Below, one piece after another: positions 26,531 to 35,370 of a DNA stretch of 38,063 bases (positions within the stretch are counted from its first letter, which is position 1; each line of letters begins with the position of its first letter). The translations under genes were made by a program, and so were the position numbers. Location: NCBI GenBank assembly GCA_964396245.1, contig CAYNEO010000036.1:1-38063 (forward strand), in the 5' to 3' direction. Source of the DNA: CAYNEO01 sp964396245 (GTDB lineage: Bacteria; Zixibacteria; MSB-5A5; GN15; FEB-12). The notes beneath the pieces were generated by a model that was given only the letters and a program-made list of their open reading frames with translations, was not told where the DNA came from and ran no database searches.

Positions 26531-26562
26531 GCAAGAGATGGATCTCGCGATCCATCTCTTGC
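26531..26562. repeat. Perfect 14-bp hairpin with TCGC loop
   Basis: GCAAGAGATGGATC - TCGC - GATCCATCTCTTGC is a perfect 14-bp inverted repeat with a 4-nt loop, 38 bp before the next start codon. It is followed by TTCTCGTTT, a poor T-run. It may be a second terminator, a processing site or a leader hairpin controlling the FG-GAP gene. Confidence 0.7.
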
Positions 26563-26599
26563 TTCTCGTTTACAATGGACTCTCAGCAAGGAAACAGTG

Positions 26600-28420
26600 A
26601 TGCGGATCGTCCTGATTCTAATCGCAATTGTTGTGGCGGCCTCGAGCGCCGTGCCGTACACGCTCGACGGGTATATCGAGGGGAATGCGGCGGGCGAGCA
26701 ATTCGGTAGCGCCCTGTGTCGACTGGATTTCAACTTTGACGGTTTTCCTGACCTGGCGATATCTTCCCCGGCAGCCGACGACAACGGACTGTCATCGGGG
26801 AGAGTCAATATTTACTACGGGGGGCCGGATGCCGATTTCACCGCCGATATAACGCTTGTCGGTGACCCGAGCTCCTTCTTCGGGCAGGCACTGGCGTCGG
26901 CGGGAGATTTCAACGGCGACGGGGCGGAAGACCTGCTCGTCGGTGCCCCATATTACGATCTCCCGTACACGAGTGCAGGGGCGGTTTACCTGTTTTACGG
27001 AGGTGAAAACCCGGATTCCCAGGTGGATCATATATTCACCGGGGAACACATGAGCGACTATTTCGGGACCGCCGTGGCCGGTGTTGGCGACGTTAACGGC
27101 GACCGGTACGATGATATCGCTATCGGAGCTTACAAGGCGGACTGGGACTTTTTTCTTGATGCCGGCCAGGTGTATGTATACTACGGCGGACCGGCCGACG
27201 ATTTCTTTGTTGATCGCATCCTGCGCGGGGGTGATGACGGCGAGCGGTTCGGAGCCGCTATCACTGGCGGCGACTTTAACGCCGACGGAGCCTCGGATAT
27301 TGCCGTCGGCGCGTACAGCTTTGACGACCTGTACTTGAATCAGGGCAGAGTGTATATCTTTCACGGAAACCCGCTCGACACGATTGTGGATCTGACCATT
27401 ACGGGAGACGATGCGGGCTACAAATTCGGCTGGCGCCTCGATCACGGCCGGGTGACCGATGACGATTTCACCGACCTTGTAATGGGTACAGACGGCGTGA
27501 TGGTAGATACTTTCGACGCCGGCATGGTGTTCCTTTTTGCCGGCGGGCCCGCCATGGACGCAGTTGCCGATTATTCTTTCGGCCTCGCTCGACCGGAAAG
27601 TGACCTGCTCGGCGAAGCTGTAACCTCCGGAATGGATCTGGACTATGATACGTATGACGAGATCATAGCCGGTATGCCGGGCAACAGCGACGGAGATTCG
27701 GCGGCAGGAAGCGCCGTCGTCTTGTCCGGCGGGTCTTCGATTTCGCTTGATACCACAATGAGGAGCACAACCGCCGGCGAACAGATGGGCAAAGCGGTCG
27801 GCTCGTGGCCAAGTTACAAGGGAGCAACCGGAGTTGTTCTCGGCGCACCTGCGTATGACAACTTCCGGGGACGTGTTGCCGTCTACCGGGTGGAAGCGCC
27901 ATCGACCAATCTCCCGCCTATCTTCGAACCTGTCGACGACAAACGGGTGGCGCCCGGGAACACCCTTTCATTCACGGTTTCAGCCGCAGATCCAAACTGG
28001 ACAATACCTGACCTGGTGGCGATTAACCTGCCGGGCACCGCGAACTTCGTTGACATGCACAACGGTCTTGGCAGCTTCGAATGGGCCCCGGCTGAGGAGG
28101 ATACCGCCATCTATGCTGTTACGTTTATTGCCTCCGATGGAGACATGGCGGACAGTATCGAGGTGCAGATTACCGTCTCAGTACACTCTGCCTGTTGCCG
28201 GGAATTCACGGGCAATACCGATTGTGATGCGAGCAACCTGCGGAATCTTGCGGATATTACCCGACTGATCGATCGGGTTTACCTGACGGGGCGAGTGTTG
28301 TGTTGTGAAGATGCCGGAAACGTCGACGGTTCCGCCGAAGGCTTGCTCTCACTCAATGACATCACCCGTCTCATCGATCACGTTTATCTCAGGCATTTGC
28401 CTACGGCCCCATGTCCGTAA
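26600..28420 (+). CDS. Secreted FG-GAP (integrin-type) beta-propeller with Ig-like domain and dockerin-like repeats
   Basis: 606 residues from ATG 26600 (AAGGA, 7-nt spacing; GTG 26597 is the alternative). Short signal peptide at about 1-18. Residues about 25-430 form FG-GAP repeats with Asp-rich calcium loops, for example DFNFDGFPDLAI, DFNGDGAEDLLVG, DVNGDRYDDIAIG and DFNADGASDIAVG, alternating with VYLFYGG strands. A cadherin/Ig-like domain (NLPPIFEPVDDKRVAPGN onward) follows, then two dockerin-like repeats (NLADITRLIDRVYLTG, SLNDITRLIDHVYLRH). Likely a surface adhesion or structural protein. It could be cotranscribed with cassette B, since no terminator separates them. Confidence 0.88.
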   Translation: MRIVLILIAIVVAASSAVPYTLDGYIEGNAAGEQFGSALCRLDFNFDGFPDLAISSPAADDNGLSSGRVNIYYGGPDADFTADITLVGDPSSFFGQALASAGDFNGDGAEDLLVGAPYYDLPYTSAGAVYLFYGGENPDSQVDHIFTGEHMSDYFGTAVAGVGDVNGDRYDDIAIGAYKADWDFFLDAGQVYVYYGGPADDFFVDRILRGGDDGERFGAAITGGDFNADGASDIAVGAYSFDDLYLNQGRVYIFHGNPLDTIVDLTITGDDAGYKFGWRLDHGRVTDDDFTDLVMGTDGVMVDTFDAGMVFLFAGGPAMDAVADYSFGLARPESDLLGEAVTSGMDLDYDTYDEIIAGMPGNSDGDSAAGSAVVLSGGSSISLDTTMRSTTAGEQMGKAVGSWPSYKGATGVVLGAPAYDNFRGRVAVYRVEAPSTNLPPIFEPVDDKRVAPGNTLSFTVSAADPNWTIPDLVAINLPGTANFVDMHNGLGSFEWAPAEEDTAIYAVTFIASDGDMADSIEVQITVSVHSACCREFTGNTDCDASNLRNLADITRLIDRVYLTGRVLCCEDAGNVDGSAEGLLSLNDITRLIDHVYLRHLPTAPCP

Positions 28421-28540
28421 CCGAGGTTGTCAGACCTGCGGCATCAATCGTTGTAAATGAACGGGGAGGATGGTATCTTGTTGGCGGCATTGTCGGCCAA
28501 CTTGTGCATCCAAAACGGCATAGTCGAGATTGAAGTTGAC

Positions 28541-29149
28541 ATGGCGGAAAGATCTACAGATTCACTGGCATCCTTGATTGCGGCATGCAAGAACGGCGAC
28601 AGGAAGGCGTGGTCTGCCGTTATCGATCTGGTATCGCCCCTGATTTTCTCCATCTGCCGCAAGCTGAAGCTGTCCAGGGAGGAGAGCTTTGATATTTACG
28701 GCCAGGTGTGTTATCTCCTCTTGCAGAATATCGACAAGCTCCGTTCCGCGAGCAAACTCCCGGCATATGTCGGCACTATGACCCGACGGGAAATCTACGC
28801 ACATTACCGCAGGTCCAGGATATTTGACTATCCCGGTGAGCTCTTTGCCGGATGGTCGGCCGGCACAAATGAGGAAACACCCGAAAAGCAGCTCGAAGAG
28901 ACGGAGCGAAGGCAGACGCTCATGGAAGCTATGCTGGAATTGCCGCCGCGAGACTATCACCTGCTTCGCATGCTGTTTTTTGAACAGTCGGAACCGGACT
29001 ATGAAGAAGTGTCCAGGGCACTTGACATCCCGGTAGCATCTATCGGTCCAACACGGGCCCGCAGTCTGGCGAAATTGCAGAAAATCCTGGCTGAAAAAAG
29101 ATTGGTCAGATCGGTATTTGAGAAGGTCAAGAAGCACTCTTCTATATAG
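28541..29149 (+). CDS. ECF-type sigma-70 family RNA polymerase sigma factor (cassette B)
   Basis: 202 residues from ATG 28541, giving the same short lead before region 2 (NGDRKAW) as the other two sigmas. Upstream in-frame starts exist: ATG 28457, and TTG 28478 with GGGGAGG 8 nt before it. Region 2 spans about 15-95 (AVIDLVSPLIFSICRKLKL, VCYLLLQNIDKL, LPAYVGTMTRREIYAHYRR). Region 4 spans about 120-185, with YEEVSRALDIPVASIGPTRA and SLAKLQKIL, matching the HTH pattern of cassettes A and C. It is more diverged than the A-C pair. The anti-sigma-position gene starts 8 bp later. Confidence 0.88.
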   Translation: MAERSTDSLASLIAACKNGDRKAWSAVIDLVSPLIFSICRKLKLSREESFDIYGQVCYLLLQNIDKLRSASKLPAYVGTMTRREIYAHYRRSRIFDYPGELFAGWSAGTNEETPEKQLEETERRQTLMEAMLELPPRDYHLLRMLFFEQSEPDYEEVSRALDIPVASIGPTRARSLAKLQKILAEKRLVRSVFEKVKKHSSI

Positions 29150-29157
29150 GTGATAAG

Positions 29158-29745
29158 ATGAATCAGGATGAACAGATACAGGAACTCGCGGATTTCCTCC
29201 GCGGGCGGCTTGACGCGGATCGGGCCAGGGCTGTACGACACCGACTCTCTTCCGACCCGGATTACGCCCGGTTGTTCGAACTGGTGGAAGCCATGGCGGA
29301 GGAAGCCGATCAGCTTGACTGGCCGATTACAGGGGCAATCGCAAGGGAGGTTTCGTCAAGACTGATCGATGATTATCTGGGAACTGCCTCACGTGACCGC
29401 AAAACGAGGGGGGTGAGAGTGTATGATTCCAGGTTATTTCCGCTTCCCGAGGGAGTCAGGCCGGCGCGGGTCGATACTCGCCATTTGAAGTTCAAACTTG
29501 GCGATATGAATCTGGCAGTCTCTCTGTACCCGGTGTCGCCGGATTCATACCAGTTAATCGGACAGCTGACCGGTCGGAGTCCGGAGACAATGTTACAGGT
29601 AACCCTGGAAAAAGGGAAATCGGTCCTGACCGGCGAAGCCGACCGATTCAACCTGTTCCATTTTCCTCGGGTACCAAAGGGTGATTATACCCTCAGCCTG
29701 CTTGTCGGCGGCGAATTGATAGGATCATTCAGTATCGATATATGA
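29158..29745 (+). CDS. Anti-sigma-position protein without zinc finger (cassette B)
   Basis: 195 residues, ATG 29158 with AGGTGA upstream. The N-terminal 50 residues form a charged helical segment (ELADFLRGRLDADRARAVRHR then DPDYARLFELVEAM) resembling anti-sigma N-terminal helices, but it has no His/Cys zinc ligands. The C-terminal part (about 85-195) is beta-rich. Its VYDSRLFPLP opening matches the VTFDSWSRQP opening of the cassette A protein in position and character. No membrane segment. Its end overlaps the TPR-CHAT start by 4 bp (ATGA). Gene position, size and layout make it the equivalent of 1004-1570. Sigma inhibition is inferred. Confidence 0.68.
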   Translation: MNQDEQIQELADFLRGRLDADRARAVRHRLSSDPDYARLFELVEAMAEEADQLDWPITGAIAREVSSRLIDDYLGTASRDRKTRGVRVYDSRLFPLPEGVRPARVDTRHLKFKLGDMNLAVSLYPVSPDSYQLIGQLTGRSPETMLQVTLEKGKSVLTGEADRFNLFHFPRVPKGDYTLSLLVGGELIGSFSIDI

Positions 29746-32504
29746 TTTCTCTGGCGGACATATCGGGAGTGACTGACACTGGGGCGGCCGCCCGGATGCT
29801 GGGCGAACGCTTCAAGGGCGACGAGAGTCGCCTTCTGTCGGAATTGGATGCAGGGCTGAATCAACTGCTCCGAATTGATCTCAATGCGGCTACTCGCTTC
29901 GTTAAGCGGGTTCAGCATTTTGCTGATTTACTGACTAACGCAAACCGACCGCGCCTGATTGCCATGCAGGCGAGGCTGCACCACTGGAAAGGGAGAAACG
30001 ATCTTGCCGGTGATCTTTTCCAGAGAGCACAACGCGAATTTCAACGCGCCCGCAACTATCTCGATGCCGCCCGAACCGGAATTGGACTCATGGATGTCTA
30101 CATGTACCTGGGCGACTATCGGCAAGCCATCCAGACCGGCAGGAAATCGCTGCGGTACTTTCGCAGGAAACACATGGATGTTGATGCCGCGCGGGTGATG
30201 ACCAATATCGGCAACGTCTACCACCGGACCGATAACAACCGCGCGGCATTGCGGTACTACGACCAGGCACGCGACGTCTTTGCCGACCGGGGAGGCATTC
30301 CGCTCGCCATAGTTGAATTCAATCGCGCGAACATTTTCGCTAATCTCAATGAGTTGAAACAGGCGGCGAAGCTGTACCAGGTATCGGCGTCGATATACCG
30401 GAAACACGGTATGACGATCGCCGAATCGCAGGCCCGCTACTCATTGGCCTACCTCTACTTCCTCGAGGACCGCTATGCCGACGCACTGAAATTGTTCGAG
30501 GAGGTCTATTCAACATTTACTGAGTCCGGCGATACGAGGTCTGCCGCCGTCACCGAATTGGATCTTGTGGAGATCAATCTCGAACTGAACCAGTACGGTT
30601 CGGCCATTATGCTCGGCGAATCAGTGGCCACTCGGTTCCACAGACTGAAGATGAGATACGAGGAAGGCAAAGCCCTCTATTTCGTATCGATGGCTCGCTT
30701 TCGTCTCGGGGATAATCATGAGGCGTTGAAACAGCTGCGACGGTCTGAGAAACTGTTCAGGAGAGAGGGGAATGACCTGTGGCTGGGCATGATACATCAT
30801 GCCCGCATGAAGGTCTTTCTCTCAGATCGCCTGTTTGCGAAGGCGGTCAGCGAGTCGTCCCAAGCCGTTCGACTGTTTACAAAAAGCGGCGACGAGCGCC
30901 GGGAAACCGATGTCCGGCTGACTCTCGCTGAAGCATACGTGAAGAACGGCCAGTTTGCCGGGGCCGGGGCGATTATGACGCGACTGTCAAAGAAAGATCT
31001 CCTCGGATATCAGAAGTATTACCTCTTTGAGCTGGAGGGGGCGCAATATTACCAGCAGGAGCAATATGCCAGGGCTCTGACCGCATACAAGAAAGCCGTC
31101 AATACGGTGGAGAAGATGCTGGTCGGTCTGTATCCCGATGAAATCCGTTTCTTCTTTGTTGCCGATAAGTATGATTCGTATCAGCGGGTGGTTGACTGTC
31201 TGCTGCAGCTTAACCGGGTCGAAAAGGCGTTTGTTTTTAATCTCCGCGCAATCTCGATACTCAATCACCAGACTGGTCTGGATGCTCGGCTTATTTCGGA
31301 GGTGCCGGAAAAAATGCTGGCGACCCGCGAACGCTTGCGGACATCGTTGAGGAAACTGAACCAGGCGCCAAAAACGGGTCAGCGCGGAGGCGTCACTCTT
31401 GCGGCATCGGCCCGTATTGAGCAGCGCCTGCTTGACAATGAACGGCGAATTCGAGCTGCGGCGCATCGCCCCGGAAAGACCTACGCCGCGGAACGAGCCG
31501 AGCATGTGCGACTAAACGATCTTCTTGGCCCGGACGAGACGGTAATAAGTTACACTGACGTTGGCGGCAATATAGGCGCGTTCTGTGGTAATAAGGATCG
31601 CATTGGCTATTTGGATCTCGGCCGCAAGACAGCCGACCTGGAGGAGTTGATTCAGAAGACGCACTTCGTCTTTGAGGGCGCGGTCTTTGGCATGCAGGAA
31701 TCGCAACAGGCACGGGATGCTGCCGACGCCTATCTAACGGAGCTGTACGATGCCCTTGTCGCGCCCTTTGAAGGTAAGGTTGGAAATAATCGGTTGCTGG
31801 TCGTTGCCGAAGGTCCCATTGGACAGGTTCCTTTTGGGGCCCTGAAAACTAGAAACGGTCGGCCGCTCTGCGAGACCCGGAAGGTCAGGCTGACTGTCAA
31901 CCCGCAAGACCTGATAGATCGCGGACGAAATAAGTCTTCTTTCCGGGGAAATCGTAACGCAATATTTGCGGTGTCATCGGATGTACTTCCTGCGGTCGGC
32001 ACTGAGGCTGAGCGCATTGCGCGCACGTTTAAAGGCGCCGGAAAATACATCGACCGCTCGGCGACCCGGGAGGGGCTTATATCCGAGTTGAATGCCGCTG
32101 ACGGATTCATTCACATCGCTGCGCACGCCTCCAGATCATCGGAAAACCCGCTTTTTTCTCGTATTCTGATGGGCGATGGCCCATTCTTCCCCTTCGACCT
32201 CTTTGAAACCGGGGTACGGGCCCGGCTGGTGACGCTTTCCGGTTGTCAGACTGCGGCACCGGGCTTATATTATGGTAACTCGTTTAGCCTTGCGAAGGCA
32301 TTCTATCAAGCGGGAGCGCGACATGTTCTCGCCTCTTTGTGGCCGGTATCCGATAAACTGAGTATGGTGTTTATGACCGGTTTTTATCGCACATTGTTTC
32401 AGACCGATGACGTCGTTATTTCATTTGACAGAGCCGTCGATGAATTGCGGAAACTGACTGACAATCCGGCTTTGTGGGGTTCGTTCGTCTTGCTGGGAGT
32501 TTAA
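29742..32504 (+). CDS. TPR-CHAT caspase-like protease (cassette B)
   Basis: 920 residues with no signal peptide. TPR-like repeats fill about residues 60-500, including LMDVYMYLGDYRQAIQTGRK, the same block seen in A and C. A helical linker follows, then a CHAT domain at about 610-920. The catalytic dyad is His795 (IHIAAHAS) and Cys835 (LSGCQTA), with AGARHVLASLWPV and WGSFVLLGV near the end. The CHAT end is less like A and C, which share GARNV and AYHWAAFS. It begins inside the stop codon of the preceding gene and is followed after 16 bp by the S8 gene, so all four genes form one operon. Confidence 0.92.
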   Translation: MISLADISGVTDTGAAARMLGERFKGDESRLLSELDAGLNQLLRIDLNAATRFVKRVQHFADLLTNANRPRLIAMQARLHHWKGRNDLAGDLFQRAQREFQRARNYLDAARTGIGLMDVYMYLGDYRQAIQTGRKSLRYFRRKHMDVDAARVMTNIGNVYHRTDNNRAALRYYDQARDVFADRGGIPLAIVEFNRANIFANLNELKQAAKLYQVSASIYRKHGMTIAESQARYSLAYLYFLEDRYADALKLFEEVYSTFTESGDTRSAAVTELDLVEINLELNQYGSAIMLGESVATRFHRLKMRYEEGKALYFVSMARFRLGDNHEALKQLRRSEKLFRREGNDLWLGMIHHARMKVFLSDRLFAKAVSESSQAVRLFTKSGDERRETDVRLTLAEAYVKNGQFAGAGAIMTRLSKKDLLGYQKYYLFELEGAQYYQQEQYARALTAYKKAVNTVEKMLVGLYPDEIRFFFVADKYDSYQRVVDCLLQLNRVEKAFVFNLRAISILNHQTGLDARLISEVPEKMLATRERLRTSLRKLNQAPKTGQRGGVTLAASARIEQRLLDNERRIRAAAHRPGKTYAAERAEHVRLNDLLGPDETVISYTDVGGNIGAFCGNKDRIGYLDLGRKTADLEELIQKTHFVFEGAVFGMQESQQARDAADAYLTELYDALVAPFEGKVGNNRLLVVAEGPIGQVPFGALKTRNGRPLCETRKVRLTVNPQDLIDRGRNKSSFRGNRNAIFAVSSDVLPAVGTEAERIARTFKGAGKYIDRSATREGLISELNAADGFIHIAAHASRSSENPLFSRILMGDGPFFPFDLFETGVRARLVTLSGCQTAAPGLYYGNSFSLAKAFYQAGARHVLASLWPVSDKLSMVFMTGFYRTLFQTDDVVISFDRAVDELRKLTDNPALWGSFVLLGV

Positions 32505-32520
32505 GTATGGAGATGGGGCT

Positions 32521-33942
32521 ATGTCATACATAAAGTCGTCTCGAAAAATCATGTTGGTGGCGATATTTGCGGTCCTGCTATCCACGGGACACGCATTCTC
32601 GCTGGATGAACCGATTGCAGGTGAAGCTATCCTCAGGGTTGCTCCGGAATCCGTCATTGACAGTGTTCTCAGTGGAACCGAAGCCTATTCGGTTGACAGT
32701 ATCAATGTGGCTCATACGTTTCTCCTGAATTTCTCGCCCGCCATTCCTGTCGATACGATCATCGGACGCATCCAGAACAGGGCCGGAGTCCAGCACATCC
32801 AACCGAATTATCGACACAAGCTCCCCGAATTGCTTCAAATGAGTCAGTCGTTTCCGGATCAGAATGCGCCGGCTTTCCTGCTGGGCGTTAGCCCGGAAGC
32901 ATACTACGAGCAGCCGGCAGTGCATACGACCGGTCGTGACTCGGCGAATCTTATGTCGAAGGGCGAGGACGTCGTGGTGGGTCTTATCGACAATGGTATC
33001 GATTTCGACCATCCTTTGTTCGAAGGTTCCATCGAAACGTATGGATTCGACTTTGTGGAAGACGATGACGATCCGAGTGAGGAGCCGGGCGATCTGTACG
33101 GTCATGGCACGTTTGTCGCAGGTCTTGTTAAGCTGGTAGCGCCCGATGCCCGACTGGTGCCGCTTAGAGCGTTCCAGTCCGATGGCTACGGTTCGACTTA
33201 CGCGATATCCAAGGCCATTTACTGGGCCGTAGAACACGATATTGACATAGTCAATCTCAGTTTTGGCCTCTACTCATCGTATCCGACACTGGAGAAGGCC
33301 GTAGAGGACGCCGTGAGAGCGGGGGTGGTGGTTGTCGCCGCGGCCGGAAATGATGGTGTACCGGTAGCCTCATACCCGGCCGCCTACGACGGCGTCATTG
33401 CGGTCGGCGCGATCGACACACTTGAATTACTGGCCGATTTTTCAAACTTCGGTGATTTTCTCGATGTCTGTGCCCCGGGGGTGAATGTATACAGTTCACT
33501 GGCCGGAGAATATGACTGGGGAACATGGAGCGGGACATCGTTCGCCGCGCCGCAGGTTACCGGCGCCTGTGCTCTTGTCCTCGAACGCGAGCGGTCTCTG
33601 ACCCCGTACGACATGGAAATTCATATCCGCCGCACGGCCAGAACTGATTTTCAGTGGGGGACTATCGATCCGCCTGATTATCTTTATGGTTACGGATGCC
33701 TCAGTGCCTTCGCGGCCGTGCTCGCATATGCCTACGGTGATATGAATAACTGCGGCGAAATCACGCTGGCAGATATCACGAGCCTCATCAGTTTTGTCTA
33801 CCTGGCCGGGCCGCCTCCGCTAATTGACGAACGTCTGGCTGACTTTAATTGTAACGGGCAGGTAAATCTGTGCGACATCACCTCGATGGTAGCCCACATT
33901 TACCTTGGTGGACCGGACTTCCTGCCGTGCTATACTGATTGA
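32521..33942 (+). CDS. Exported subtilisin-like S8 protease with dockerin-like C-terminus (cassette B)
   Basis: 473 residues. Signal peptide about 1-26 (IMLVAIFAVLLSTGHAFS), I9-like propeptide about 32-100, then a peptidase S8 domain about 130-400 with Asp157 (LIDNGIDFDHP), His195 (YGHGTFVAG), Asn277 (AAGND) and Ser340 (SGTSFAAP). The C-terminal 65 residues are two dockerin-like repeats (GEITLADITSLISFVYLAG, GQVNLCDITSMVAHIYLGG). It lacks the long BACON-like repeat region of the cassette A protein. ATG 32521 has GGAG 8-11 nt upstream. It should be secreted and self-processed, then attached through the dockerin-like end. Confidence 0.92.
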   Translation: MSYIKSSRKIMLVAIFAVLLSTGHAFSLDEPIAGEAILRVAPESVIDSVLSGTEAYSVDSINVAHTFLLNFSPAIPVDTIIGRIQNRAGVQHIQPNYRHKLPELLQMSQSFPDQNAPAFLLGVSPEAYYEQPAVHTTGRDSANLMSKGEDVVVGLIDNGIDFDHPLFEGSIETYGFDFVEDDDDPSEEPGDLYGHGTFVAGLVKLVAPDARLVPLRAFQSDGYGSTYAISKAIYWAVEHDIDIVNLSFGLYSSYPTLEKAVEDAVRAGVVVVAAAGNDGVPVASYPAAYDGVIAVGAIDTLELLADFSNFGDFLDVCAPGVNVYSSLAGEYDWGTWSGTSFAAPQVTGACALVLERERSLTPYDMEIHIRRTARTDFQWGTIDPPDYLYGYGCLSAFAAVLAYAYGDMNNCGEITLADITSLISFVYLAGPPPLIDERLADFNCNGQVNLCDITSMVAHIYLGGPDFLPCYTD

Positions 33943-34023
33943 CCGTTGTAGTTACTTCATACGATCTATGTTCTTTCTTGGGTCAACGGTCGAATGACAT
34001 TTTGTCAATACTAATCGAATGAC
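33941..34023. repeat. Inverted and direct repeats after cassette B
   Basis: GACCGTTG (33941-33948) and CAACGGTC (33984-33991) are a perfect 8-bp inverted repeat with a 35-bp spacer. The 9-mer TCGAATGAC occurs at 33990-33998 and again at 34015-34023. No T-run follows, so this is a poor terminator. The paired 9-mers could be an operator for cassette C. Confidence 0.35.
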
Positions 34024-34266
34024 GCATTCCGCCGACCACACTTCACCCGCCTATAAGTGTCACCCAATGAGGCTTTCGTACAGCTTTCTGCATTAATTCG
34101 CAAAATTTAGTTCCCTTTTTCTTTTGGCTCACCGGGAATCCGTTTGTATTTTTCCATAAGATCCACCACGACCGACTGTCATCATCATTATGGATCAGGG
34201 TAAGGAAACACATCAATTACACTCATGTCTGCCAGTTGTGATCGATAAGCGTCGAGTTATCCGGAC
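33943..34266. other. Non-coding region between cassettes B and C
   Basis: 324 bp with no credible gene. It holds the repeats at 33941-34023 and an AT-rich tract with the candidate cassette C promoter at 34124-34152. Confidence 0.6.
34124..34152 (+). promoter_or_regulatory. Candidate promoter of cassette C
   Basis: TTGGCT (34124-34129) and TATTTT (34147-34152) are 17 bp apart. TTCCCTTTTT (34111-34120) lies 3 bp upstream of the -35. Cassette A has the same tract, the same TTGG start of the -35 and the same 17-bp spacing, 165 versus 156 bp before the GTG. Confidence 0.42.
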
Positions 34267-34793
34267 GTGAGACACATCGAAGACATATGGGTCCGAGTAT
34301 TGGGCGGTGACCCATCCGGATGGGAAGAACTTGTCCTGAAGTACGCTCCTCTGGTTTACTCGGTAGCCAGACGCACCGGTCTTCGTCAATCCGAGGCGGA
34401 AGACTGCGCCCAGCAAACCTGGATGGCACTCTACACGGGACGCCACACAATCCGTGACCCCCTTCACTTACCCGCCTGGCTTACTAGTACGGCTCGCCGC
34501 AAGGCGATGCGCACCAGGCGCCGTCAGCTCAAGGCCGAGATGCTGCATGAAAGTGCGGACGCACCGGCGGAGGTGTCTCAACCCGACGAGGCCATCGTGG
34601 CTATGCAGCGGATGGCCCAACTTGACCTCGCGATGGAGCAACTGGATGATAAGTGTCGAAGTGTCCTGACCGAGATATTCCTCGCCCCCGAAGACTTGAG
34701 CTATCGCGATCTGGCGCTTCGGCTCGGCATGGCAGAGAACAGTCTCGGCCCCACCCGGATGCGCTGTCTTAAAAAACTCAGGAAAATACTTGA
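34267..34793 (+). CDS. ECF-type sigma-70 family sigma factor (cassette C), 3' end in assembly gap
   Basis: 175 complete codons are visible before the N run; by comparison with cassette A only about eight residues and the stop are missing. GTG start with no clear ribosome-binding site, as in A. The N-terminus (HIEDIWVRVLGGDPSGWEEL) aligns with A (NIKDIWAKVRDGDPAAWRSV). Region 2 has SEAEDCAQQTWMALY and LPAWLTSTARRKAMR; region 4 has YRDLALRLGMAENSLGPTRM followed by CLKKLRKIL. It is clearly the close paralogue of 397-951. Confidence 0.92.
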
Positions 34794-34893
34794 NNNNNNN
34801 NNNNNNNNNNNNNNNNNNNNNNNNNNNNNNNNNNNNNNNNNNNNNNNNNNNNNNNNNNNNNNNNNNNNNNNNNNNNNNNNNNNNNNNNNNNNN
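34794..34893. other. Assembly gap (100 N) between the cassette C sigma and anti-sigma-like genes
   Basis: In cassette A the matching points (after KIL of sigma, to the first zinc Cys codon) are 169 bp apart. The true gap is therefore probably near 167 bp, not 100, and hides the sigma stop, the next start codon and the zinc-ligand His. Confidence 0.9.
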
Positions 34894-35370
34894 TGTGAAG
34901 CCTGTCGAACACTCTTTGAGCTTCTCTCACTCCATCATACGGAGTCTTCGGATGCACTCATATCGCCTCCGCCGGTAGGCGCTCTGTATCGTCAGATGGC
35001 CATTAGCAGGCTTGTCGAGTCGCGGAATCCGGAGCGCTCGGTGCCCGGCGCCGTCGTCTTCGACTCATGGCAAGATTTGCCGGTGACTCAGACACGCTAT
35101 GTTGCCCCCGGTCTCGAGCGGCGACTCCGCTTGCGGAGTGACCGCTACCTGTTGGAACTCGTTGGCGACCGGCAACTGCGAGAATGGGATTTCGTCGCGC
35201 GTGTGTATGATCGTGAGAAGGTTACCAGACAGTTTATCCTTCAGGTCGGGAGACGGAAGCTCTACCCGGAAGTACAGGACTGCTTCTATTGGTCATCGGC
35301 GCGTCCACCGCGCAGGATACAACTACTTTCGCCGTCGCTCCGAATTGATTTCGGCAATATTAAATGGTAG
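34894..35370 (+). CDS. Zinc-finger anti-sigma-like protein (cassette C), 5' end in assembly gap
   Basis: 158 residues are visible in one frame to the TAG at 35368-35370. It begins exactly at the Cys-x2-Cys of the zinc finger (CEACRTLFELL), matching CPACREEFRLL of cassette A. The C-terminal domain follows the A protein closely: GAVVFDSWQDLPVTQTRYVAPGLERR here, and EWDFVARVYDREKVTRQFIL and FYWSSARPPRRIQLL later. Start and the finger His are in the gap. Its stop overlaps the TPR-CHAT start as in A. Confidence 0.82.
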   Translation, partial: CEACRTLFELLSLHHTESSDALISPPPVGALYRQMAISRLVESRNPERSVPGAVVFDSWQDLPVTQTRYVAPGLERRLRLRSDRYLLELVGDRQLREWDFVARVYDREKVTRQFILQVGRRKLYPEVQDCFYWSSARPPRRIQLLSPSLRIDFGNIKW

